In this document: in pieces, positions 1-9,400 of the stretch
Position numbering within the stretch: position 1 is the stretch's first letter
Layout of the letters: each line of letters begins with the position of its first letter
Assembly: GCA_038503065.1 (NCBI GenBank)
Contig: JBCAMK010000011.1
Span: 310,001-374,000 of the forward strand
Direction: 5' to 3'
Length of the DNA: 64,000 nt
From: Paragyromitra xinjiangensis
Taxonomy: Eukaryota > Ascomycota > Pezizomycetes > Pezizales > Discinaceae
Notes under the pieces: generated by a model
The model's input: only the letters and a program-made list of their open reading frames with translations
What the model was told of the DNA's origin: nothing
Databases searched by the model: none
Translations under genes and position numbers: made by a program

Positions 1-81
1 GGTAGCAGAAGCATATATTTACTAAAGAGCCCAGTTCGCGCCCTAGTTCACGCATCGCAGGAATATATTTTCAATAAGACG

Positions 82-1369
82 TTGTTTTCTGAGCCATTGC
101 CTGCTCCTGGCAATTTGCTCACGTGGATACAGGATGCCTGGGCTAAAGCATCACAAGATATGGATAGACAGAGCCCTCTAGAGGTTCAGTGTACCCGTCA
201 GGTATTAGTTTCCCACCCACAAGAGCTGCGGGCTGAGGATGCTGCCCACCGCTTCTCAACATTGCTTGCCTTAGAGAGCTTAGAGCTGACGAAAGAAAAC
301 CTCCTCCAGGTAATTGACCCTTTCCCTGAAGGATAGTGTATGCCCTCTCGATACTGTATATCCTTACATAAGATATAGATCAGCCAGCAGCATTCACGGG
401 TCCGCTCCCACCTTGTTTGCGCAGCGAAGCAGACCATCGTGCAGCTCTATGAGATGGATGAGCTTAATCCTGAAGGTATACGAATCAAAGTAGAATATTT
501 GCTATTCCAGGACAGGTTCTTGTGCCTAGGTTCCACCATGGGGGTATGTCACGGCCAGCAGACTGAACTGATAGGAGGCTGATTATCCTTCTAGGATTTG
601 AGTAATCGCTTCGAACGACGCCATTGTCGAGCTTATATTCCAGAAGTACTTTAAGGGGAAGAGGATGAGGGGACGCCTTGATTCCTCATTCCTCTCCTCG
701 ATCAATAAGGAATTTATTTGCTTCATCACAACAGCGATTCGCTATGCCCTGAAGGCATGGACTACCGGCATGTATCTGGAGCCTGAGGACTTCAATAGGC
801 GGAACTGTCACTGTATATCCTCAGCCCTATATCCCCTTTAGCAGGAAGACTGACATCCTTTATAGCGATCTGGCTCAGGCACTGTAGGATGTGGCAGGAG
901 CGAGCATTGAGCACCCCCGAATGGGAGGTAGAGATCTTACGAGCAATTCGTCATGAGATAGAGAGGAAGCTTGCCCGTACGGCTAAGTCGTCTATGGATG
1001 AGTCAGCTACTCGCTTGGAAGCGAGGACGATGAGGAGGATCTTATGGGTGAGTTGGAGTCCCGCAAGCGGAGGCGTGAGATGGAGCCCGAATCGTAGCAG
1101 GCGGCTCGAGCAAAAGCAGGCGAAGAGGCTCGGAGTCACCTCATCCTGAGGATACAGAGCAGCAGGCGCCTGTTAAAATACCTGAACTTTTCGTGCAGGA
1201 AGAAAGCGAGATTGAGACTGAGGTGGATACGCCACCTCCTCTGCCTACGGCCGATAAGCATCTTCCGACTGACTCAATGGAAACCCACCCTCCGGACACT
1301 GATGAGATGCAGGTAGACCTTGCAGGGGTTGTCGCAAGCTTCGAACGGGAAAGAGATATTGATCAGTAA
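82..1369 (+). pseudogene. Decayed DUF6532-like fungal protein gene
   Basis: Coding-like stretches appear in changing frames. The first is an 84-codon ORF at 82-336, the next lies around 390-535, and a third around 610-830 contains a segment reading AIRYALKAWTTGMYLEPEDF. A final part reads RKRRREMEPES before a stop, then an acidic, proline-rich tail ending at the TAA at 1367-1369. The 'AI..AL..W.TG.Y' segment resembles the C-terminal part of fungal DUF6532 proteins, a family of unknown function often repeated in fungal genomes; that match is from memory. In-frame stops and frame changes argue against a working gene, although introns could explain some of the breaks. It sits beside retrotransposon debris, so it may have travelled with a mobile element. 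Family assignment is tentative. Confidence 0.35.
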
Positions 1370-1419
1370 GGATTTAGGGGGGTGTTGAGGGATGTGGAGC
1401 ATCGTTTATTTTTTTGACT

Positions 1420-1760
1420 GGATATGCGTCGCCTTTCCTTTCGTCTTGTCGTTGGTTAGTGGTAGGGAACGCGTAGGATACACAGCATCTTTCCCTTTGT
1501 CTGCTTTAGGTCTTTTTGTTGGTTTGATAGGAGGAATCGCGTAGGATACACAACATCTTTCCCTTTGTCTGATTTAGGTCTTTTCGTTGGTTAGTGGGAG
1601 GAGGTGATCGCATAGGATACAGAGCATCTTTCTTTCCGTTTGTCTTTTGAGCGTTTGTTGGTTGGTCGTGGGAGCCTCGTAGGATATACTGCATCTTTTC
1701 CTTTGTCTTTGTTTATCTGTTGTTTCGTGCGAGGCTGCGAAGGATTATCTATATCCGATA
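1420..1760. repeat. Degenerate ~60-71 bp tandem repeat, five copies
   Basis: The core TAGGATA followed by a CATCTTT/CCTTTGTCT block recurs at 1474, 1542, 1613, 1680 and (degenerate) 1740, giving spacings of 68, 71, 67 and 60 bp. Each unit also has a GTTGGTT stretch before the next core. The outer copies are the most diverged. It is non-coding; short ORFs on the minus strand here simply follow the repeat. Confidence 0.75.
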
Positions 1761-1987
1761 TTTCTTAGTCTTTAGTAATAGTAATCCTAATTGATTTCTA
1801 CCCTATTCCGCACGTACGAGTGATATCATGTGAATGGCTTTAAGCCCCCCAACGATGCAGGATACCACGATCTCCAGGAGGGAAGTAATAATAGGCATCA
1901 CATCCTCAGAGGAGGTTCGATATCCAGTGCTCCATGAAGGAAGTAGTCAAGCGTCTTCCTCCCAGGGAGAAAGGCTAATATTGTGTA

Positions 1988-2105
1988 CTCCATAGGAGGA
2001 GGGAGTTGAGCAGCTACGTCCACGGGAGGAAGCTCAATATCGTATACTCCATAGGAGGAGGGAGTTGAGCAGCTACGTCCACGGGAGGAAGCTCGATATC
2101 GTATT
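1988..2105. repeat. Two near-identical 59-bp tandem copies in a CTCCTGG-rich tract
   Basis: The unit beginning CTCCATAGGAGGAGGG at 1988 is repeated at 2047 with about one mismatch. Flanking DNA from about 1860 to 2340 has looser CTCCTGG/CCAGGAG repeats, which create Gly/Pro-rich ORFs on both strands. The tract lies just past the end of the gag relic, so it may be part of the same element. Confidence 0.7.
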
Positions 2106-2290
2106 TACTCCCTGGGAGTTTGCCCAAATACTCGCGATTATGGAGGCACCTGGAGGAGCCACAGGATCTCCATGGCGACATGGGGAGCAGGCGCTTAGGT
2201 CTCCTGGGGTCTCCTGGAGGAGCCATATGATCTCCATGGAGACTCCGGGAGTATGTGCCAGGCCTCCCGGGGTCTCCTGGAGGATGCAGG

Positions 2291-3407
2291 TCATCGCGTG
2301 CTCCTCCCTGAAGGCACAACTACGCCCTGAACCTCCCGACCTCCAAAGCCTCCTGGAGTTGAGGGAGTAGAAAATTGTTTTTGCTGATGCATATTGCTGG
2401 TTCTTCCAAAGGAAAGGTCCATGGGGGCCAGCCCTCCCGGGGTGTGGGAAGGATGAGGGGTAAAGGAGGCAGGAGCGGGGGCGACAAATTGTCCCATGTT
2501 GTTTCGGTTGGTATTTTTTTTTTCCTCCTTGCGGGCCCTGATACGATTATCTAACCGGAGGAGGAGCGAAGTGAAGGTGTTGAAGGTGGTAGGGGGATCT
2601 ACTATAACAACTATTGCTTCCTTCAATTCCTCCGAGATCCCATATTCCAAGGCGTCCATTTTCGCGGTTTCCCCATACTGAAGGCGTCCCATGATGCGTT
2701 GGAAATCTGCCAGGTAGGCGGAGAACTCCCTCTTTCCTTGTTTCAGTTGGTGGAGTTCCCTCCTTGCTGTTCCGGTTGGGTCGGGGTCGCCAAAGGCGGT
2801 TTCCAGGGCAGCAATGAGTTCAGTGGCGTTGGTCCAAGTGGTTGTCCCATTAGGGAGGACAGTGTGACGGACTTGTTCAAGAGCAGCCCCCTCCAAACGA
2901 TTGATGGTATAGAGAATCTTATTATTCTCGTTGGTGAAGCGATCGTTATTGACCGATAGCTTGGAGCGGAGCTGGAGAACAAAGCCGGGAGTTTATCGCG
3001 AGACCCATCGAACTTCTCTGGGTCGGGCATTTTTCTGACCGGTGTTGACTTACCAATGGGGGGGGTGGAGGTGGTGCTGGGGAGTGAGGACGTGATTCTC
3101 GTTGTGCTCCCAGGCGAGCTTGATCCCTTTCCCTTCGTAAGCGGTCAGTGGTTTGGTTGGCTTGTTGGAGGGTTGCATTGGCGTTGGTGAGCTGTATTTG
3201 GGTCGTGCCCAAGGTTTGTTCCGCATGTTCACGGGCTTCATCGCTTGCTTCGATTTGTAGTTCAAGCCTATGGATATAGGCGCGGGTATCTTGGTAAAGT
3301 CTAGCGATATCCGTGCCAGCCAGTTCAGCGAAACGGTCTTGGGTTGGGAAATCCCAAGTTGCGGATGTTTGGGCATCGGAGGGCGCGGGGTTAGGTACAG
3401 CCGACAT
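2291..3407 (-). pseudogene. Ty3/Gypsy-type Gag relic, frameshifted
   Basis: This is the capsid gene of an LTR retrotransposon, read on the minus strand. The N-terminal part (3407 to about 2946) starts MSAVPNPAP, has a coiled-coil-like stretch (RLELQIEASDEAREHAEQTL) and a proline-rich spacer. The frame then shifts to give PDPEKFDGSRDKLP, the usual entry into a Gypsy gag domain. It shifts again into the 2896-2291 frame, which carries the retrotrans_gag-like core ELIAALETAFGDPDP...FSAYLADFQRIMGRLQYG. The two frame changes, and the absence of a zinc knuckle or any pol gene downstream, mean it cannot make a complete Gag-Pol. An LTR-like promoter lies upstream at 3.9-4.2 kb. The family call is confident; boundaries are approximate. 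Confidence 0.8.
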
Positions 3408-3903
3408 GGTAAAGATGTTTCCTTAGGTGATTTTGGAGATGGTGGAGTGTGTTGAGTTGGTTCTTAGGTATTCGTGGTCCAACCAGTCGGGTACAACTAG
3501 CGTTGGTTCAAGGGTTCTTCGGGCAGTTGTGCAAGGGAAAAGGTGAAGGATGGATTGGTAAATCCGCGACGCAATGCCCATAGAGCGTGTGTTCTTATGG
3601 TGAGGGGTGTGGATGAGGAAGTAACGTAATCTCAGGGAGCGAGGTCTCGTCAAGCCCTTTGGTATCCTCAAAGGTGCGCAGTGCTACTTGAAAAAGACTG
3701 CGCTACAATGATAATACAATGTTTTTCCACAGGCCTCACGGAGGGTAAGAATCGAGGTGATTCTGGGGGGATGACAGCGACAGCGACGATGATGTTTCTG
3801 AGGTAGAAACAGAGATGATCTTTCGATAACAGTAGAAGTACAGTAAGAAACGTTACTTAAAGAAAGAAAGGAAAGAAACAGTCACAACCGCGGAAATCCA
3901 TCG

Positions 3904-4170
3904 CTTATATACCCAATCTTCCCCTTTCTATGACTCATCCATGACTCAACCATTCGAGACAACCCAACCGAATCACAAAGAAACATAACGAAATAAAACA
4001 ATAACTAATCCTTAACACCGCACATGTGCCTGACCCTATCCATGAAATTCTATGACTCATCCATGACTCAACCATTCGAGGCAACCCGACTGAATCACAA
4101 AGAAACACAACGAAATAATACAATGACTAATCTTTAACACCGCACCTGTACCTGACCCCATCCATGAAAG
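3904..4170 (-). promoter_or_regulatory. LTR-like promoter with TATA box and four TGACTCA sites
   Basis: Read on the minus strand, a TATATAAG box (3911-3904) lies about 500 bp upstream of the gag start, followed by a pyrimidine-rich leader. Just upstream of the TATA box are four exact TGACTCA heptamers (plus-strand 3931, 3942, 4053, 4064). This is the core site of Gcn4/CPC1/AP-1-type bZIP regulators. The layout looks like the U3-R part of an LTR. I could not define LTR ends, a primer-binding site or a second LTR. Confidence 0.45.
3928..4169. repeat. 122-bp tandem duplication
   Basis: The block starting CTATGACTCATCCATGACTC at 3928 is repeated at 4050 with roughly 90% identity by eye. Each copy holds two TGACTCA sites 11 bp apart. 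The duplication therefore doubles the putative upstream activating elements of the adjacent LTR-like promoter. Confidence 0.85.
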
Positions 4171-4224
4171 ATAGCTACTATAGAAAATCCTGGGGTTTTG
4201 GAAGCGATCAAGGGAAAAGCATTT

Positions 4225-4565
4225 CCTTTTCAGGGCTCAGATGTTCGATTTCATGGACTCGGAAAACAGTTGGGGATTCCTCTGATAGAGGGGGTTTGGC
4301 TATGAGTGCAGTTTGCCCTGCATGGACATGCTCTACCTGCCTCTAGAGAAGAGTATGACACCATGATTGAAGCCTGGAATAAGGAAAAGGACAAGAGGAA
4401 ACACATCTTCATTCAGGGGGCAATTGTGGGGTCTAAAATGTGTATTATCTTGGTGGACCGGTAAGTATTCTCACAGGTCAGTTAATTTAATGAGTACTAA
4501 TATTTTTTTACAGAAATAAGCTTATGACCATCACCGCTGTACAAACTGCCATCGCTTCTATTTGG
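4225..4565 (+). pseudogene. Unrecognised gene relic cut off by the fold-back element
   Basis: A reading frame passes through GLGKQLGIPLIEGVWL, then a stop, then VQFALHGHALPASREEYDTM and ends IILVDR at 4460. A convincing 53-bp intron follows (GTAAGT at 4461; T-rich tract and CAG ending at 4513). Exon 2 (NKLMTITAVQ...) runs directly into the left end of the 4568-5217 element. The internal stop and the insertion show it is dead. I do not recognise the family. Confidence 0.4.
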
Positions 4566-4567
4566 TA

Positions 4568-5217
4568 CGGCGGCACGTAACTACCAAAGTCCAATCTGCA
4601 ATTTCTTCCTCGGCAACTACCACGATTGAAGATATTTCTGTTGAAAAAAGGGAAGAGAATTGAGAATAGAACTAGATAAAACTTAACTGCTAGCTTCAAT
4701 TGTTTTTAGCGCTTGGCTGTTGCTGTTTGGTAGCATTTGGAAGTAAAGTGGACACAGGGTTAGGGTTACAATAGATGACCTTTTATTTATTAATTACACT
4801 ACCACTGTAATATCAAACTGGGGTCACTTCTCTCTTCGTCTAGTTTGCATATCCGCGTCCCCCCCTCTTGGTGTCTGGCATAGAGGTTGGTGCCCTGCAA
4901 GATATACTGAAAGCACGAAATCCAAATTTTGACATACCACCTCAGGTCCCAGAACTAAGGAAAGATCGCGAATTTTAACCTCCAGCAGGGCCTCAGACAT
5001 GCCCTTAGGTGAAAGTGCGATCTTAACCCTAACCCATGGCCGCCAGTACCCAAAATGCTACTAAACTCCAATAGCCGATAGTTAAGCTTTATATCTAGTT
5101 CTGTTATTCTCAGCTTTCTTTTCCATTTTTTCAACCAGGATTTTTCTTTAATGGTGGTGGTTGCCTAGCCGAAACGCGAGAAATTGCAGATTGGGCTTTG
5201 GTAGTTACGTGCTGCCG
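4568..5217. mobile_element. 650-bp fold-back (MITE-like) element with TA target duplication
   Basis: The ends are exact inverted repeats (CGGCGGCACGTAA-type left end; TTACGTGCTGCCG right end, one mismatch in the first 12 bases). Imperfect inverted arms of about 200 bp each extend inward (about 4568-4770 and 5015-5217). Both arms carry GGGTTAGGGTTA/TAACCCTAACCC at matching positions. The element is flanked by TA (4566-4567 and 5218-5219), the signature of Tc1/mariner-type insertion. No transposase is encoded, so it would be a non-autonomous element. Confidence 0.75.
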
Positions 5218-5239
5218 TAGACTATGGGGATATTACCCA

Positions 5240-5640
5240 ATGTGGGGGCTGATGCTGAGGCTGCGAAAGGGTTTCGGGGGACGTCATCAAAATTGGCTGT
5301 AAGATGCCGGGCGATCCTGATCATGGAGTCATCGTGCCATGAATGTGGCAGAGCTCATAAGACACAAAGGGAGGAACAGCATAGCAATCAGCGGTAGGAA
5401 ACGGCTACGTCAATATTGTGGAGATGTTACTCTATAGGGACGTAGATATAGAGACCGGAACGAGGAGTTTTTGGGAGCTATCGTTGCATGCACCAGAAAA
5501 ATATAGTCACTTTGAGGTTGTAGTAATGTTACTTTATAAGCGACTGCTATAGATATAATGACGCAGAGGAGAAACTGCATTAGAAGTACCGGTGGAAGCT
5601 GGTAACCTTGAAATTATGGAATTATTGAAAGGGGAAGATG
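5240..5640 (+). pseudogene. Ankyrin-repeat protein relic
   Basis: Three ankyrin-like pieces are visible: GADAEAAKGFRGTSSKLAV near 5250-5310; GNGYVNIVEMLLYRDVDIE from about 5397, running on to HFEVVVMLLYKR; and TALEVPVEAGNLEIMELL near 5575-5630. These match the pattern G-x-TxLxxAxxxGxxxIVxLLL. Stops and frame changes separate them. It starts just after the right end of the fold-back element and may be what remains of the gene into which that element inserted, but I see no ankyrin sequence on the left side. Confidence 0.5.
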
Positions 5641-6439
5641 TTGTATCTTTTTTATAGGCTGCACGAGTAGCTTATAAAGTGAGCGATATTAGTAAGAACC
5701 AACGCGTACATACAGTGAAGCGAGTGTTGATCTGACAAACGCCTATCATTGATTGATTGACTGATTGATAATTTATACACCCATTTAGCTTTTAGGCTAT
5801 GGCGGCACCAAACGCCTACCAGGTTCCGCCTGCGAGTTTGATAGGAACGCAATGGTATACCAAAAGTATAAATAAACTCGAAGTCTGAATAGAATTGAAT
5901 TCCTCTTTAAACTCCTAAATAACAAAAGACAAGCCCACAAAAGAGATCTTCGAATCATAATAAGGAAAAGACGACCAATCTCGTAAAGTGAAACCAACAA
6001 AAAAAAACAAAAGACAAAAGAGATCCACCGCTTTGCTAAGTACTCCAGATCATAAAGGCGCCATATGTTCCCCAACAATTAGCAACCCTGTCCGATCAAA
6101 ATATTCAATTTGTGCCATCATAACCAAGAAAGAAAAAACCAAAAGAAAACCAAAAGAAAAAGAAAGAAAGAGAGAAAAGGAAAAGGAAAACATTCGCAAT
6201 CCACCATCAACTCCAATCATTCCGTCCACCTTTCCCCAAAGATGTTAAGCCTGTTGCAGTTGCTACCAGTATAAAATCCTTCCCCTTTCCATTTCTCTCT
6301 TTCCAAATTTCACAATCTAATTATTTGTTTTTGCCCACCCACCCACCCAATTTTTGTTTCACTCAATCTAAGCCTCCAACAACCGGCATGCCTCGCTTAT
6401 GCTTGCTGAGACAGCAGCAACCTGTAACCTATCAGTATC
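5641..6439. other. Intergenic, low complexity
   Basis: There are no supportable genes. It contains a short ATTG-type microsatellite near 5750, a purine-rich tract of A/G-rich tetramers at about 6127-6191 and a CCCA tract near 6335. The last two lie downstream of the PKS stop codon. Confidence 0.6.
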
Positions 6440-9400
6440 CTATTCGATATTCGTCACTTTGAAGAAAGTACTCACATTCTTCTGATCAAACGGCTCAAAG
6501 TGATTGCCCGGAATATCAATAACCGGCACCTTAGAACCTGCCAACCCTTCCCATCCCTTTGTCGCAAGCGTCACATCGCTCCTGTTCTCCAACCACTCAT
6601 GGGGGGCGCAGTTCAGTCCCTTGGTCGAGTACCCTTCTCGGCTCCTCAACAAGATCAACTTCGGGTTGGGGCCTGTAGCAGCAGGTCTGTAGTTAACGAG
6701 GTTGCGGGTGTTGTTCTCGAATTGAGTTTTGATCAGAGATTCGATCTTCTGGCGAGATGCGTTACCGCCTGATTGAGAAGTCTTTGAAACAGCGGCGATG
6801 ACCTCTGCGGGAAGGCCTTGGTGGTTGACAGGTGGTGGAGAGTCGATCAAGACTACACCGGTGACAGATTTACCGGCTTTGAGGAGCTGGCGGGCGGCTT
6901 CGAAAGCAACGGCACCACCGTAAGACCAACCTATATGGAGTATGTTAGAGAATGATCAAAGAGTTAGAAACCGGAAGAATACTCACCACCGAGGATGTAT
7001 GGTCCAGCGTTTGTTTGTTGAATCTCCTTAGCATAGGCAGCTGCCATCTCCGTAAGTCCACCAGCCCACTGCTCAGTCTCGAAGAAACGTGGGTTATAGA
7101 ATCCCCAGGTGTTACGCTCCAAAGAGCTCAGGCGCTGGTAGTAGTTGCACATACCACTCCCATCGTGGATCAGGAACAAAGAAGCATTAGCACCGGCTCT
7201 GGTCTGAAGAGATACTGGGTTGGAAGTCATCTGCAGCATCTTCTTAAGCTCAGTGGTGTCGTCCTTAGCAGGTGGAGCTTGCGTGGGAGCGGGAGCGGAA
7301 GGGCGAGGCATCATCTTGGTGATCAATGATTCAAAGTCTTGGATAGTCTTGCATTCGCCGAAGGTATCAGGAGAAATATCAATACCAACGCTCTGCTTCA
7401 AGGCATGGAGAACTTCAATAGAGGTCAAAGAGTCGAGTCCAAGAGATTCGAGATCAGTATCAGCCTGCATGTCACCGGCGGAAACTCCGAGAATGGTCTC
7501 CAAGAAACCCTTGACATCGAGAACAGCGGGTCCAGAGGGAGGGCTAGGAGGAGGAGTATCGACAGCAGCAGGAGCCTGTTGAACCGGTGCTGGAGGAGCC
7601 GCACTCTGAGCAGGCATGTGCTTCGAGATAGCATCCTCAAGGTCCTTAACAGTGTGGCAAGCAGCAAGCTCAGAAGAATCAATGGAGATCTGACTGAATG
7701 TGGCCTTCAACTTATCCGCAATCTCGAAAATCATGAGTGAATCAACACCGAGAGCCTCCATTTCAGTGGAAGAAGTAACAGTCTCGAGTCCAACGCCACA
7801 GACATCAGCGATACACCTGGCAACCTGTCCGACAATATCAACAGCAGGTGCAGCAGCGACCTGAGCAACCTGAGGAGCAGCAGCTGCGCGCTGGGCAGAA
7901 GGAGCAGAGACAGCCGCGGGAGCGGAGTGTTGGACCTTCTTTCCAAGGGCATGGGCGAGATGAGAGCGGAACTTTGCGAGCTTAACCTTCTTGAAGTGCA
8001 TGCCCTTGATCGCACCGACAATCTTGCCCGCCGAGTTGGCAGCATAGGCATCAGCAATGTATGTGCTCTCCTTTGCAAGATAGACGACACTGCAGAAGAC
8101 ACCGAAAGTATCATCGTAATCAATCTCATCATAGAGCATCTTGGCCTGCCCGACCTCGTTACAGATGCAAGCATCATCAGCAGTGACAGCACTGTTGGCA
8201 ATGAAACCGGCAGCGTGAAGGAGAGTATCCATGAATACAGGGTGGACGACATATTTCCCGCCCTTGTAGCCAGATGGCATCTGGACAACTGCGAATCCCT
8301 CAGTACCAGTCTGGTCGATGGTCATGGATTTAACAGTCTGGTATGGCTTGGAGTAAGAAACAACACGAGGGAAGATAATTTCGTAGAGCATGCGGGTGTG
8401 GATAGTCTCTGGTCCCTGGCGGCCATTGGAGGTGAAGATAGAGATCTTGCTGCGATCAAGCTTGAGGCCACGACGGTTGAATTTGTGCTCGATGCCAGCC
8501 TTGGGGCTTTGCTTCAGCTCACCAGAACAATGGAGTTGGGCAGCAGCTGGGCTATCAGTGTAGGAAGCGACAGTGAAGCTGCTATCACCGGTCAAGCTGT
8601 CGAGCTTCAAAGTGACACGGACAATCTTCTTGGAACCGTCATCATAGACCAATGGGTGGGAATACTTGACCTTGCTAAGCGTGTGTAAAGCTCCGGTAGT
8701 CGCATGGACACTGAATGCAGCGGCTGACATAGCAAGTTCGTGGTAGACAGAGGCCGGGCAAAGGGCGGCGCCACCAACTTGATGGCCAGTAATGAACGAA
8801 GCCAGCTGCGAGATCGGAGTCTCAAAGATCCCGTCGACGCTCTCAGACGGAAGCTGAATGCAAGATGCGAGCATGGCATAACCGGTTGAGACTGAGTTTG
8901 ACGGGGCAGGGGCAGATTCCTTAACTGCAGATGCTTGAGTATGCTCTTTGTAGTTGATCCAGAACTCCTTGTCTTCGAAGGGATATGATGGGATATCGAC
9001 ACACTTAGCCAAAGAGCCAGCATACACCTCACGCCACTTGGCCGGAAATCCAGACAAGAACAACCCAGCGAGTGAGTCTGAAAGGGTGACCCACGGGTCC
9101 TTAGTCTTGTGCATAGATGGAATGAACTCAGCACCGCTGGCCGCAGGAGAAGACCCAAGAGTGGATCGGACCATAGGCAGAGAGATCGGATGAGGGCCAA
9201 TTTCAATATAGCGGACGTTACCGGAGAAGCCGGGAAGAGCTGTGATCTGCTGAATCTCTTCAGCGAAACGGACTGCCTGGCGAGCATGCTGTGCGAAGTA
9301 TTCTGCGTTGATATCGGACGAGTCAATGATTTTACCAAGGACGTTAGATCCAGTGATGATCTTAGGAGCAGAGATCTTGATAGATCCAGCAAGCGAAGTG

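Noticed and set aside
2014..2370. Gly/Pro-rich ORFs on both strands resembling collagen-like sequence
   Set aside because: Produced by the CTCCTGG-rich repeat tract; no independent coding evidence.
5988..6248. Lys-rich 86-codon ORF
   Set aside because: Low-complexity A/G tract; composition artefact.
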